Below, piece after piece: positions 22,090 to 32,719 of a stretch of DNA of 64,000 nucleotides. The notes beneath the pieces were generated by a model. It was not told where the DNA came from, ran no database searches, and worked only from the letters and a program-made list of their open reading frames with translations. Where the stretch lies: the NCBI GenBank assembly GCA_009823505.1, contig VZQC01007982.1, positions 5,104,714 to 5,168,713 of the forward strand, in the 5' to 3' direction. The DNA comes from Rhizomys pruinosus. Taxonomy: Eukaryota > Chordata > Mammalia > Rodentia > Spalacidae. The first letter of the stretch is position 1, and each line of letters starts with the position of its first letter. A program made the translations under genes and the position numbers.

Positions 22090-22960
22090 ATTTATCATGT
22101 GGGTTGATACCTAAGCAATCTTAGATTTATGTATCAGTGTGTGAATATACCAAACGAACCCTCAATCATTAGTGTAAACAAAGATCTTTGCACTAAAATG
22201 AACAGTGATTCAGTATTGAACTCAGTTCTAAAACCTACATAGTCTTTATTTACATATTATCTTAATAGGCACAATATGCCTATAGATACCAGAAACTGAT
22301 GATTTTTCACCACTGCAAAAATGACATTTCTATGGTCTTTGAATATAAGGATCCACCTTCTCCAAGGCTGTTCATGACTGAGGGTTAATTACATCCTGCT
22401 GAGTTGCCCGTACTTGTCTGTCATCACTATCAAAACAGTGGTAATTATTTGTGGGTCATTTATGTAGTGTCTCCTCTCCATACTAGGCTGTGAATTTCAG
22501 CAGTGTGAGGATGACTGTGTCTTTATTAATCTGTGGCTTTTATTATGAAATGTTTTGAAAAGTCCTTGGTATGCAGTGCTGTACTTAGTGCCTGCCACAT
22601 AATGAGGGCTCATAGATATTAGTGACCATTCAGCTATTGTTCGATTAATTATTACATATATAGGGGGACAGTTAGCCTTTAGGCTTTACTCAAAATGACT
22701 AATGAGATCATGAGAAGGTTATATAATATTTTCATGTTGTTTTCTATTTAATGTCATGGGTTTCAGTATGCTGAATACTTTCTTTGTGACCTTTTAGAAT
22801 ATTTGAATAATGATCATGTTTTGGCCTTTTGGTTGAGTTCAAGTACAGAATATTGGAGCAAGGAAATGGAGAAAGGCCCAGTTTTCATAAAATTGGTCAG
22901 AGTAATGACCACATCTTAAATGTAGCACTGAAAATGCTTTTTAGTAAAGAATGCAAGGAC
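22090..22960. other. unique, intron-like sequence
   Basis: A/T-rich, no repeats or coding signals recognised. Confidence 0.4.
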
Positions 22961-22978
22961 TCAAGGAAGCTGATTTTT

Positions 22979-23200
22979 TTAATAATTTTATTTATTTTTG
23001 TATGTGTATGAATGTACTGTCTGCATGTAGGCTTGTGCACCCATGTCATGCAATGCCACAGAGGTCAGAAGAGGGTGTCGGATTTCCCTGGAACTGGGGT
23101 TAAAGACGGCTCTCAGCCACCATGTGGGTGCTGGGGATCGAACCAGGTCCTCTGCAAGAGCAGTCAGCGCTCTGAACCGCTAGGCCATCTCTCCAGCCCC
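22979..23200 (-). mobile_element. B2 SINE, minus, 14-bp TSD
   Basis: TSD 'ggaagctgattttt' at 22965-22978 and 23201-23214. Reads as a complete B2 on the minus strand ('ctctccagcccc' at the right end). Confidence 0.95.
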
Positions 23201-23214
23201 GGAAGCTGATTTTT

Positions 23215-24225
23215 AAAAGCCATTTAAAAAAAAAATTCTTTTGTTTGTGATACTTGGTTAGAATCTGTAGTCAACATAAGTAAAATTAGATTGTTTTCTA
23301 TATGTCTGCTACAACATCAAAAAAAAGATGATTCATTTTCTCCATACCAGTAGGTCATCTTTGGTGGTCCAATTCAAAGTACAGGCTGTTTGGTATATGT
23401 AAAGTTCTATTAAGGCTTGGGGTTAGTGAGCCAGAAGATAGTATCCCCCACCCCCAAAGCAACTGAAGCCAAGGCTCGTGTGAGCAGCAGATGCGATGCC
23501 TATTCAAAAACCATGGGCAGAGAACCTAAGTAGTTGTAAATATGAGCTCCAAATGGATGGTCACAGGCAGATGGATGGTGTGAACTTATGTGTACTTATA
23601 TGCAATTTAGTTGCTGTGCACATACCATCACTAGCAAGTCTGAGGTGAATTTCAGCAGGGTTTATTTATGGTTAATGATTCTTTTTTTTTGCAAGGTATT
23701 CTGAAGGAGCAGGCATATATATCCTACACATATGAATACATGAGGAATATTTTATACTAGAGTTTAATTTAGAGTATAATATTAGAGTTCTTAGAAATAT
23801 TTCACTTGGGTACCATTTCAAAGCATTAAATTATAAACAAAGTAGGAAAATATCTATTTCAATTTTTCTAGCAGTTGGTATATTGCTAGATCTAAATGGA
23901 CTAGGGTTACAAATAGACTACACACAACTCACAAGGCAAATAATGTGCTTATATTAATAGTTTAATGGACAAGAAATATTCCAATAATACAAATGTGCTT
24001 AATCTTCAAGTCAGAGAGTAATGATACCAGTGCCTAAGGCAAGTTCTGAAATGAATGTTTGTACGTGAATACATTGCATTATTCCGTGTTGATTCTTTTG
24101 GCCATTTGTATTTCTGTGGGTTACACTTGCCAATATTTAGGTTTTACAAATGTGTATGCTTGATATGACTATGAAATACTTTGGATTTAGAGAAGAAATA
24201 CTAAAAAAACAAATCCTACTTTCAG
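23215..24225. other. unique, intron-like sequence
   Basis: No repeat or coding feature recognised. Confidence 0.4.
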
Positions 24226-24351
24226 GGGCCCAGTGCCAATACCTATGACCAGTGGCCCACAATATTTTACAATGTTAGAAGATCTACAGAAAAGTTTTGA
24301 GCTTTGTGAAGATTATCTCAAACCTCCCTTTGGACCACATCCTGAAATAAG
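24226..24351 (+). CDS. candidate internal exon B, gene not recognised
   Basis: 126 bp (a multiple of three) bounded by acceptor 'cctactttcag' and donor 'ATAAG|GTGTGT'. In the frame that begins one base in, it encodes a non-repetitive, gene-like peptide: GPVPIPMTSG, then PQYFTMLEDLQKSFELCEDY, then LKPPFGPHPEIR. The next in-frame stop on this strand lies beyond the donor. The reading frame agrees with the phase left by candidate exon A about 2.1 kb upstream. The next exon should start with a single spare base; I did not find one in the window. I do not recognise the family. Length, splice sites, phase and composition together make this the best host-exon candidate here, but no homology was checked. 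Confidence 0.5.
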
Positions 24352-24359
24352 GTGTGTTT

Positions 24360-25005
24360 GGGGGATTTTTTTTATTGGGTTGAATTGGTTATTTTCTGCA
24401 GGTTTGTTAAAATCATGGAATTCCTTTGTAAGCTTCTGAGAAATCCTAAAACTAAGAAGGAGATCTATGTTTCATTATGACATTTGTAGGGAATAGACCC
24501 CTCTAGAGGGCACAATGGCAACCAATCTAAGCTGTGGTGGAATCTTCCATCCCAGACTTTGATTCTTGAGGGAGGGATACAATGAGGCAGAGCAGTCAGA
24601 GATGTTCAGTCCAACAGCAGAAAAAACAAGAATCCAGTCAATGGTGTGGGCATCCACTGCAGCTGTGCAAACACTAACATTCCACCAGCCCCTTCCTGGT
24701 CATGACTCCGCTGTGTTCTTGATACCTAGCTTACCCATGTCCAGTAGTTAAACCTAGTTTTCTTAGTTCCCATTAATTCTATGTTATTCAGTATCTTTCC
24801 AATAGCCTTCTTGCTAATATCCCGATTACCTAGAGTAGGTATCTGTAATTTGCAGCCAGCATATCTGATTAGTGCACTGTTCCATTTCAAAATGTTTATC
24901 CATTGATAGCTAATATTTTAAAGGCCATTTCAAGTTTCTAATGTTCTGTATGTCAGAAGGCAGTATAAAAGTTGCATGTAGTGGATTGCTTAAACAAATA
25001 TTTAG
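24360..25005. other. unique, intron-like sequence
   Basis: No repeat recognised; the minus-strand open frame at 24475-24657 has no support. Confidence 0.4.
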
Positions 25006-25007
25006 AA

Positions 25008-25228
25008 GGTGCTGAGGGATGACTTAGTTAAGTGCTTGCCATACACTTGGGAGCCTGAGTTCAGATCCTCAGCACCCAGCTCTGGGCCTGGCAATGTACA
25101 CTAATCGCAGTGCTGGGCAGACAGACAGGAAGATTCCTAAGATCCCTGGGATTTCTGGCCAGCCAGTCTAGCTGAAATCTGTGAGCTCAAGGTTTGTGAG
25201 AGACCCTGTTTCAAAAAATGAAGTGGAT
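25008..25228 (+). mobile_element. B4-type SINE
   Basis: ID-like head ('gatgacttagttaagtgcttgccatacac') with box B 'gttcagatcctc', then a B1-like half ending 'gagagaccctgtttcaaaaaatgaa'. Confidence 0.6.
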
Positions 25229-25450
25229 GGGGCTAGAGAGATGGCTCAGGAGTTAAGAGCACTGGCAGCTCTGGCAGAGGACCTGGATTTGGCTCCCACT
25301 GCCCACATGGCAGCTAACAACCACCTGTAACTCCAGTTCCAGGGGAATCCAACGCCCTCTCTAACTCTGCAGGCATTGAATGATATGGGTTGACTTATAT
25401 ACATGCAAGCAGTACACTCATGCACAGAAAATAAAAATAATTAATAAAAC
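25229..25450 (+). mobile_element. B2 SINE inside the B4 tail
   Basis: 'ggggctagagagatggctcaggagttaagagcactgg' to an A-rich tail at about 25450, after which SINE-tail-like text (25455-25575) continues, so it appears nested. Confidence 0.75.
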
Positions 25451-25584
25451 ACTGAAAAAATAAAGTGGAGACCAATTGAGGAAGACATCCAGTGTCAACC
25501 CCTGGCCTCCACATGCACATGTGTGCAACACATACATGTTGCATGCAAACACATACACACACAAACTTAAATTCTTTTTAAATG

Positions 25585-25690
25585 TCAGTAAGGATTGGTG
25601 ACATGTACTTGCATGGCATGGGTGCACTCATATACATGCAGGCAGGACACTCATACGCATAAAATAAAAATAATAAAAATTTTAAAAAGA
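25585..25690 (+). mobile_element. B2 3' tail fragment
   Basis: 'catggcatgggtgcactcatatacatgcaggcaggacactcatacgcataaaataaaaataataaa'. Confidence 0.6.
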
Positions 25691-25929
25691 AATAATATTT
25701 GATCCTATAATTAGAAATTTCAAGTAATCTAATAATTTTTTGCTTGGTAAATTTGCAAAACCTTTTTAATTAATCATTTCTAAAGCAGAACAATGAGAAA
25801 GATACTATGGGAGGGCCCAGATTTTGTTTTGGGAATAAAATTTCACAATCTTTTGGAAATCAGCTTGGAAACATATCAAAATCCAAAAAAAAATATGTCT
25901 AGGTAGCTCACTTGTGGGAGTTGAGGCTG

Positions 25930-26435
25930 CCTTGTTCTATTGAGGCTACTATAACAACACACCGTGAATCATGTGTCTTATAAAAACAGAAATTTGTGCC
26001 GGGCATGGTGGCGCACACCTTTAATTCTAGCACTCAGGAGGCAGAGGCAGGCAGATCTTCGTGAGTTCAAGGCCAGCCTGGTCTACAGAATAAGTTCCAG
26101 GACAGCTGGGGCTACAGGGAGACCCCGTCTTGAAAAGACAAAAACAAACAAACAAACAAACAAACAAAAAAACACAAAAAACCCCCCAGAAATTTGTTTC
26201 TAACAATTCTAAAAGCTGAAGGTCTAAGATCAAAGAGTTTGGCAGATTCCTGTCTGATGAAAGCCTTCTTGACACAGATGACTCCTTCTTGCTGCAGGGG
26301 TGTGCGCGGAAGCTCTCTGGGTCTCTTATGAGGGCACTGAATCCACTCATGAGGGCTCCGCCCACATGTAAGCATTTTTCAAAACCCTGCTTCCTAATAT
26401 TATCACCTTAAGGATTAGTGCTTCAGCATAAGAAT
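25930..26435 (-). mobile_element. MaLR-like LTR, minus, with B1 inserted
   Basis: 'ctataacaacacaccgtgaatcatg', 'aaagctgaaggtctaagatcaaag', 'tctctgggtctcttatgagggcactgaatccactcatgagggctccgccc' and 'cctaatattatcaccttaaggattag' follow the antisense of an MLT1/MST-type LTR. Interrupted by the B1 below. Confidence 0.55.
25998..26186 (+). mobile_element. B1 SINE, 11-bp TSD
   Basis: TSD 'cagaaatttgt' at 25987-25997 and 26187-26197. Complete B1 plus (CAAA)n tail, which yields spurious open frames on both strands. Confidence 0.95.
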
Positions 26436-26439
26436 GGTT

Positions 26440-26808
26440 CTGTGTGTATGTGTGCACATGTGCAAGCATGTACACGTGTGTAAACATTTAGAACGAAGCA
26501 AATACTAATAAAAACTCAAAATGTAGACAATTAGTAGATGCAAAGATATTCCTAATCACAGAATGTTCAAAAGTAAAAGAATGGTCCAACAAAGTATAAA
26601 ATACATAACTGATGGGACTCTATGCAGCCATTAAATATCAGGATTTAGAGAGTACTTAGAAACATGAATTGTTTCCTAAAAATGTGCACAATTGCATGAC
26701 CAAACAATATAAAACTATTACATGAACAAACAATATAAAACTAATAGTGGTTTTTTTATATGATTTCCCCTCCTTTCCCTATAGTTTTCTGTTTTCAAAG
26801 TTGTTTAT
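26440..26808. other. unassigned; some L1-like text
   Basis: 'gatgggactctatgcagccattaaatatcagg' and 'catgaattgtttcctaaaaatgtgcac' resemble an old L1 ORF2 end, but too short to classify. Confidence 0.35.
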
Positions 26809-26822
26809 AAAATCATGTATTA

Positions 26823-27066
26823 GGGGCTGGAGAGATGGCCTAGCAGTTAAGAGCACCGACGGCTCTTGCAGAGGACCTGGGTTCGATCCCCAGCACCCAC
26901 ATGGTGGCTGAGAACCGTTTGTAACTCCAATTCCAGGAGAACTCCAGTTCCAGGGGAATCTGACGCCCTCTTCTGACCTCTGCGGCATTGCACAACACGG
27001 GTGCACAGACCTGCATGCAGACAGTACATTCATACACATAAAAAATAAATAAACTAAAAAAAATTT
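26823..27066 (+). mobile_element. B2 SINE with internal 17-bp duplication
   Basis: TSD 'aaaatcatgtatta' at 26809-26822 and 27067-27080. Internal tandem copy: 26923-26939 and 26940-26956, the same duplication as in the B2 at 9079-9343. Confidence 0.95.
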
Positions 27067-27227
27067 AAAATCATGTATTATTTCATAAGAAATAATGAAC
27101 AGACTCTATGATAGGCTAAAGATAAGTCAACCCCAGACTACTGAATGAGGAAAGTAGGGCTGGGTTTGGAATGCAGACAGAAGAGCAGACTACTAGGAAC
27201 TTCCTGTTCCAAGGGTGTACCAAACAT

Positions 27228-27365
27228 TACCTAGACACAAAGATTAATGTACATCCGTAGCCTCATGGGGTAAATACTGTCATTTCCATGACAAAACGGT
27301 GACAACTGAGGCTCTAGTCAGCGTGGTTAGGGATTTTCCCAAGGCCCTGGAGCTAAGGAGCCTCA
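27228..27365 (+). mobile_element. MIR-like SINE
   Basis: 'acatccgtagcctcatggggtaaatactgtcatttcc' and 'actgaggctctagtcagcgtggttagggattttcccaaggc' follow the MIR core and 3' region. Confidence 0.6.
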
Positions 27366-27900
27366 GAGTTGAGCTTTGCATCCAGACCACAGGCCCTGGT
27401 GTTTGGTCTGCAAAGCTCACACGAGAGAAGCGTGGAAGGTCTGTGATGGAAAAACCATTTACCCATCTGCTGTCCATCATCTTCAACCGGAGATTGATTA
27501 TCTTTTCTTGTTCTCTCTTCTCCCTAAACTACTGCTTTGTCAAATCCTCCCATGGCTTCACACCAACTCCAATGGAGGAGTCACATTGCCTGCGTCGTCC
27601 CAAAAGGATACCCATTGAGGATTTCTGAGTCTGGAGGCCCCATGTTCCCATTTCAGCTCTGTGTCTGGGGGCTTGTCTCCATTGATACCTGCTCTTACGG
27701 ACTTTTGCTGTTGAGCATGTGTGGTCATGGGGGCAGGGGAAACCTCACCTGACCTCAGAAGAATCTCTGACCAGGTCCTATAGCAACTGAGGGCAACCTT
27801 GTGGTGCTTCTGAGGTCCAAGGCACAGTCTATAAAATTCTTACATCAGCTACCATCTTGTCCTGGAACCACTGGCCAGAGCCATCCCAAGCCTTCTCTTT
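27366..27900. other. unique sequence
   Basis: Several overlapping plus-strand open frames (up to 109 codons, 27299-27628) start in the MIR and show no recognisable product; I do not call a gene. Confidence 0.4.
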
Positions 27901-27913
27901 AAAATATCTTCTT

Positions 27914-28080
27914 GCTGGGCGTGGTGGCACACACCTCTAATCCTAGCACTCAGGAGGCAGAGGCAGGCGGATCTTTGTGAGTTCAAGGCCAGCCTGGTCT
28001 ACAGAGTGAGTTCCAGGACAGCTGGGGCTACAGGGAGACCCTGTCTCTAAAAAAGAAAAAAAATAATAAATAAATAAAAT
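27914..28080 (+). mobile_element. B1 SINE
   Basis: TSD 'aaaatatcttct' at 27901-27912 and 28081-28092; complete B1 with an A/T-rich tail. Confidence 0.95.
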
Positions 28081-28094
28081 AAAATATCTTCTCT

Positions 28095-28226
28095 TACTGG
28101 GCACGGTGATGCACGATTAAATCTGAGGACTCGGGAGGCAGAGGCAGGTGGATCTGTGAGATTGAGGCCAGCCTGATCCACATAGTGAGTTCCAGGCTAC
28201 AGGGAGACCCTGTCTCAAGAAAAGTA
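28095..28226 (+). mobile_element. B1 SINE, diverged
   Basis: 'actgggcacggtgatgcacgattaaatctgaggactcgggaggcagaggcaggtgg' to 'gggagaccctgtctcaagaaaa', directly after the previous B1. Confidence 0.85.
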
Positions 28227-28442
28227 TCCTTATTTTTCTGTTAGACTCCTTAGCAAGCATTTATCATTCCTGAAGTTTATTTGATATAAGAAACATCCCA
28301 GAACCACTAAGCAGCAGAAAGGAAACCTGGCCCAGCTAGGACTTTCAGACACAGTGTGCAGGAACATTCTTCCCTCCAGTTCCAAGCTCCACTCCGCCTT
28401 TCCCCTTTGTCTGGAGAATCCATCTCTTGGATCTTAACTCAC

Positions 28443-28588
28443 ACGCCCTTCATCATGAATGCGCGACAGTATAGTGCCTGTTCGATCTTCATATCATTTA
28501 CACAATCTTCCCGAAAACCACAGGTTCGGAAAAAGGGAGGCCCAGATCCCATCATCATTGTTGTGTCACCCTGAACGTACTCGGTGTT
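28443..28588 (-). CDS. candidate internal exon on minus strand, gene not recognised
   Basis: Reading the minus strand, an acceptor 'caagtcattcag' ends just before 28588 and a consensus donor GTGAGT follows 28443. The 146-bp interval starts on a codon boundary and is open for 48 codons with gene-like composition: NTEYVQGDTTMMMGSGPP, then FFRTCGFREDCVNDMKIEQ, then ALYCRAFMMKG. Two bases are left over at the donor. It has several CpGs and is not in a repeat. It is on the strand opposite to candidate exons A and B, so it would belong to another transcript, or one set is a false positive. A 72-codon plus-strand frame overlaps it but has weaker splice signals. I cannot name a family. Confidence 0.4.
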
Positions 28589-28599
28589 CTGAATGACTT

Positions 28600-28955
28600 G
28601 AGTAAGTGGCAGAAAAGGCACAAGAGCTTAAGCAAACTTTGATGTCCTATACTAGTCAGGACGAGGAGAGGGGCATGTCTGTCTTTTGGTTAGGAAGGGT
28701 TAAAGCTGTGCCCCTTTCTGAGTCAGGGATCACTCGTGTATGACGTCATGTAGTGAAGAAAATACATGAGCCAAATCTCTCCCACATCTGGATGCTGCCT
28801 GAGTATCTGCCACGGGGTTTCTTTCCTTTATTCCATCAAGACTTTGCCCCTTGCCAGAAGGCAAGATTTATGTGAAAACCAGTGGCCTAAGGATAAGCCA
28901 TTTTCATGTGATAATTTCAGATCATTTAATGACAGCAAATTTAGTGGGTCTGAGG
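28600..28955. other. unique sequence
   Basis: Nothing recognised apart from a CRE-like palindrome-type motif 'tgacgtca' at about 28741-28748, which is too isolated to call a regulatory site. Confidence 0.35.
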
Positions 28956-28959
28956 CTCA

Positions 28960-29158
28960 AAAGCCAGGCGTGGTGGCGCACGCCTTTAACCCCAACACTC
29001 GGGAGGCAGAAGCAGGCAGATCTCTGTGAGTTCAAGGCCAGCCTTGTTTACATAGTGAGTTCCAAGCCAGCTAAGGCTATAGGGAAACCCTGTCTCAAAA
29101 AGACCAAAAATAAAAATAAAAATAAATAAAAATAAATAAAATATAAAATAAAAAAACA
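28960..29158 (+). mobile_element. B1 SINE with A/T-rich tail
   Basis: 'aagccaggcgtggtggcgcacgcctttaacccc' to 'gggaaaccctgtctcaaaaag' then (AAATA)n-like tail to about 29158. Confidence 0.9.
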
Positions 29159-29364
29159 AGCTCAGCAGAGACATGCTAGCAAGCTATTAACATGACCTGA
29201 TGAAAAAAATAACCCATCAAAGTCAGGGATGTAGATTTTATGGTCTTTAGTAGTTTTGCATCTCAAAAACATTTTCATTTTTCAGTACCGAGGATTCCTA
29301 TATTTCTATGAAATATTCTACGTTATGTCACACTTGTCCGTGGACCAAAGAGCTTCCTTTTCAG

Positions 29365-29437
29365 CTTTCAGAGGGAGGTGTTTCCTTACGCCCAGGATCG
29401 GGAATAAATGAGATTGATATGGATCAGGGCTTACAAG
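29365..29437 (+). CDS. weak candidate exon C
   Basis: Acceptor-like 'gcttccttttcag' at the left, donor 'ACAAG|GTATAC' at the right; 73 bp open in a phase-0 frame (LSEGGVSLRPGSGINEIDMD). It does not match the phase left by candidate exon B, so if real it needs another exon between or belongs elsewhere. Short, so chance is a serious alternative. Confidence 0.25.
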
Positions 29438-29479
29438 GTATACATTGTTCTACATACATTTCTATAAATACATGCTATA

Positions 29480-29650
29480 ATTATGCTTCCCACTGTTCCC
29501 ATTATTTAGTAATTAAATGCCTGTTTGAAGTCAGAATCTCCCTATGAAGTAGGTCGCTTTGTTTTGTGCCCCATTGTCATACATGAAAAAACCAGTTCAG
29601 ACAGGTTGTGAGTATGCCCTCTGTCACTTAGCAACCTCAAAGCAGAAGCC
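29480..29650 (+). mobile_element. MIR-like SINE
   Basis: 'ttgtgccccattgtcatacatgaaaaaaccagttcagacaggttgtgagtatgccctctgtcacttagcaac' follows MIR order, diverged. Confidence 0.45.
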
Positions 29651-30215
29651 ACCTGCTCTCCGGGGGTCTGGGCAAGGACCATGTGCTTTCTGGGCGGGGC
29701 GGGCAGGGGTCTGTGGTAATGCAGGCTTCATCCTGTAAAAGTGAAGAGGAGCACAGAGGGTTTCAAGTTGCTGTGCATTCTCCTTCTGTGTGAGAGCGGG
29801 TCTGGGGGTTGGCAGGATGTGATGGCTCTGTGTTGAAGGATCTGGCCCAGTGCCTCCCCTTCATCCACTTTGCTGCTCTTTGCTTCCCAACACACATGTG
29901 AATGCCATGACCATGCAGAGACAGAATGGCCACTGCATTTTCTCCATGAGTCCTGTAGCTGCGTTCCTAACTGTGGTTTTATGAATCATTCTTAGAGCTT
30001 CTCCCAGCTTCCCCTAGCCTGCCTCCTTTGGCCAGGTGAACTCTTTATTAGGTGACACAGATCACTCAGGAAGCCCCCAAACAGGTTAGAACTGGGTGAA
30101 ATGAGCATGCTCTACTCCTTTTGGTTCACAGAAGGAAACTGGGGACCTAATTATGTTTCCCTGAAGCCACACTGAGGTCTGCTGAGAACGCGGTAAGAAC
30201 AGGGCAAATGCAACA
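29651..30215. other. unique sequence
   Basis: Slightly G/C-richer (29655-29720, 'gggcggggcgggcaggggtctg'), but no promoter or exon can be supported. Confidence 0.35.
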
Positions 30216-30221
30216 GCAGAA

Positions 30222-30322
30222 ATGAGACGGGGTCTCCCTGTAGCCCCAGCAGTCCTGGAACTCACTCCGTAGACCAGGCTGGCCTTGAACTCACAGAGAT
30301 CCACCTGCCTCTGACTCCCAAG
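30222..30322 (-). mobile_element. B1 SINE fragment, minus
   Basis: 'gagacggggtctccctgtagccccagcagtcctggaactcactccgtagaccagg' to 'ccacctgcctctgactccca'; 5' third missing. Confidence 0.9.
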
Positions 30323-30436
30323 AAAATGTCTATTTTGAATGTGACTTTTTCTTGATGAGTCCTTGTTATGTATGTAGGATGGTGGAGCATTGTTACAGAG
30401 GAGGTGAACAGAGAGAAGAGCAGTATCGCAGTTGCA

Positions 30437-30572
30437 AACGGTGGCACACGCCTTTAATCCTAGCACTTGGGAGGCAGAGGCAGGTGGATCTTTGTGAGTT
30501 CAAGGCCATCCTGGTCTACAGAGTGAATTCCAGGACAGCTGGGGCTACCGGGAGACCCTGTCTCAAAAGACC

Positions 30573-30602
<30 letters not shown>
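30437..30602 (+). mobile_element. B1 SINE with long pure A tail
   Basis: B1 body followed by about 30 uninterrupted A (30573-30601). A long pure tail suggests a recent insertion. Confidence 0.9.
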
Positions 30603-30603
<1 letters not shown>

Positions 30604-30605
30604 CT

Positions 30606-30805
30606 TCTGTAGAGATGACTCAGTGCACCTGCTGTTCTTCCAGAGGACACATATTAGGTTCCCAGCACCCACATTAGGCAACTGACTACTGCTTATAACT
30701 AGAGTTCCAGGGGATCCAACACCTCCTCTGGCTTCCTCAGATACCTGTATACATGTGACATATACACAGAGAGACATACACATAAGTAAAAATAAAGCTA
30801 AAACA
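30606..30805 (+). mobile_element. B2 SINE, diverged
   Basis: 'tgtagagatgactcagtgcacctgctgttcttccagaggacac' and 'gttccaggggatccaacacctcctctgg', tail 'cacataagtaaaaataaa'. Confidence 0.75.
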
Positions 30806-30810
30806 AATAA

Positions 30811-31012
30811 GGGTCCTGGAGAGATAGCCCAGCAGTGCTGATTTTGTAGACAAGTTTGGTTCCCAGCACCCACCTGGCAGCTCACAACTGTAACTCCAGC
30901 TTCAGAGGATCTGATGTTCTCTTTTAGACTCTGCAGGCATTGCACATATGTAACACAAACACACACACACACACAGGCAAAACACTCATACACATAAAAT
31001 AAAAACATATTT
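30811..31012 (+). mobile_element. B2 SINE, diverged, with (AC)n
   Basis: 'ggtcctggagagatagcccagcagtgctg' head, box B 'tttggttcccagc', (CA)n at about 30957-30975, tail 'cacataaaataaaaac'. Confidence 0.8.
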
Positions 31013-31950
31013 TTAAAAAAACCTGCAGTAGAACCTTTGCCTCACATGTGTGAGCCCCTAACCCCAGTACTACCCCTTACCTGCTAAAAGCTTCTGGTCA
31101 CTGGGTAAGTCTACACCACCGAATCCTTATCCAACTATGTGTGTGAGGTATCTGACTTCTTACCTCATCTTCTTAGATGTATTTATTGCTTATAGTTTGT
31201 CATGAATGAATTCTAAACTAACTCTGGTACTTACATCATGCAATACTTATTTGTTTTTGTTCAGGGATTGACTATATGTACTATTTTCTTCATGTTTTAC
31301 AGTAATAAAGGCACCACCAACTTCACTGGAAAAACCCACTACCCCACACAGAAGATACTCAATTACAACAATTCTGCCAGGTTCCAACACCAAACCCACC
31401 CTTCCTCCAATCCCACATGGCCGCAGGTAGACTAGTACCTTGACCTCAGATCTTGACAGACTGGTACCTTGACATCTGATCTTAAATATGAAAAAGGAAA
31501 ACAAACGTCTTCTGATAAAGTCCAGTCCTTTTGTCTTACCTCGCCACGGGTCTCAGCTCTTTCTCAATGAACTAATTCTAAAGGTTCTATCCTAATTCTC
31601 TTAAATTTCTATTGTGATTTTCTTATTTTTTCTTAACTTTGAAATATGACATTTGAGTTTTCCAATATTACAAATGATTTTTTATGGCTGTTTCTTGCTC
31701 TGGGCCATCAGAAATCAAAATATCTCAACATTTTCATTTTATGTGGCGAGTGATCTTTGGCTATATCTAACTGGGATTATGTGGTTTTAGTTTCAGGACT
31801 ATTACTATATACATAAGAGTATTAAATTATTTTATTCTAATTATGTAAACATGGTAGAACCCCATTTAACTTGTGACCAACATGGCATCAACTGCATCTC
31901 TTAAAGAGAATTAATAAATGGAATTTGGGGGAGCTCTTGACTGGCTTTTG
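31013..31950. other. unique, A/T-rich
   Basis: No gene or repeat recognised; open frames at 31238-31504 are short and unsupported. Confidence 0.4.
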
Positions 31951-32719
31951 TACCATGAATGAAGAATATTACTGAGGTCCACAGGAGACTGCACATGGTG
32001 GACAGGTGAGAACAGATCACTAGGCCTATATGCCCAGTGGTATGGGCATGGCCAACCAGCTTGACCATCTCACCTGGGACCTGTGTACACAGTAGCATGG
32101 GCAGAGTTTGTCAGCCAGCTAGCCAGCAGATCCACAGGGTACCCTCCCCCTGCCCCTGCTTGAGCTGTGGTGCGGGCATCCCAGTGGGAACAGCAGTAGT
32201 GATTCCTGGGCACAAGGCAGTAGAAGAGACAGTGGACCTGCCACAACTCCAGTCCCAGGCCACTAGGCTTCACAGCCAACCTAGAGGATCTGGGCTGGAA
32301 GGAAGCCACTGGAGTGAGCAGACGTGCACTCAGCAGCAAAGGGACCTGGTTGTTACCTATCCGGATTTCTGGAGAACGTCCCGACCAGAAAGGGAAAAGT
32401 TAGCTGGACCTTCCAATATATAACCCAAACTGAAAATCTGAAACCTAGACCAGCCAGCCCTTCATAAACAAGGGGAAGACAACAAAGGCATCTGAAGGAA
32501 ATGAGCAAAGTAAGCCTTCAATGCAGCAAAGAAACATTTGAGATTCACATCAGAATACAAACAATAAACCAAACACATGCCAAAAACACAGTGAAAAAAA
32601 CAACATAAAAAAATCACAAAAAAGAAAAAATAATGAAAAAAAGCACATAATAAATCCTCACCAAACTCTACCAGTCCTATAGAGATCTCTCTGGAGGTAA
32701 CCCAGGACACAGATCTTAG

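Noticed and set aside
26027..26375. Minus-strand open frames with FVCLFVCLF-type runs resembling a membrane segment
   Set aside because: The hydrophobic run is the translated (CAAA)n tail of a B1.
28741..28748. CRE-like palindrome TGACGTCA
   Set aside because: A single 8-bp match without promoter context; expected by chance in a window this size at low rate.
32037..32423. 128-codon plus-strand open frame
   Set aside because: Lies in the G/C-richer 5' UTR of the plus-strand L1, with no known product and no splice or start context.
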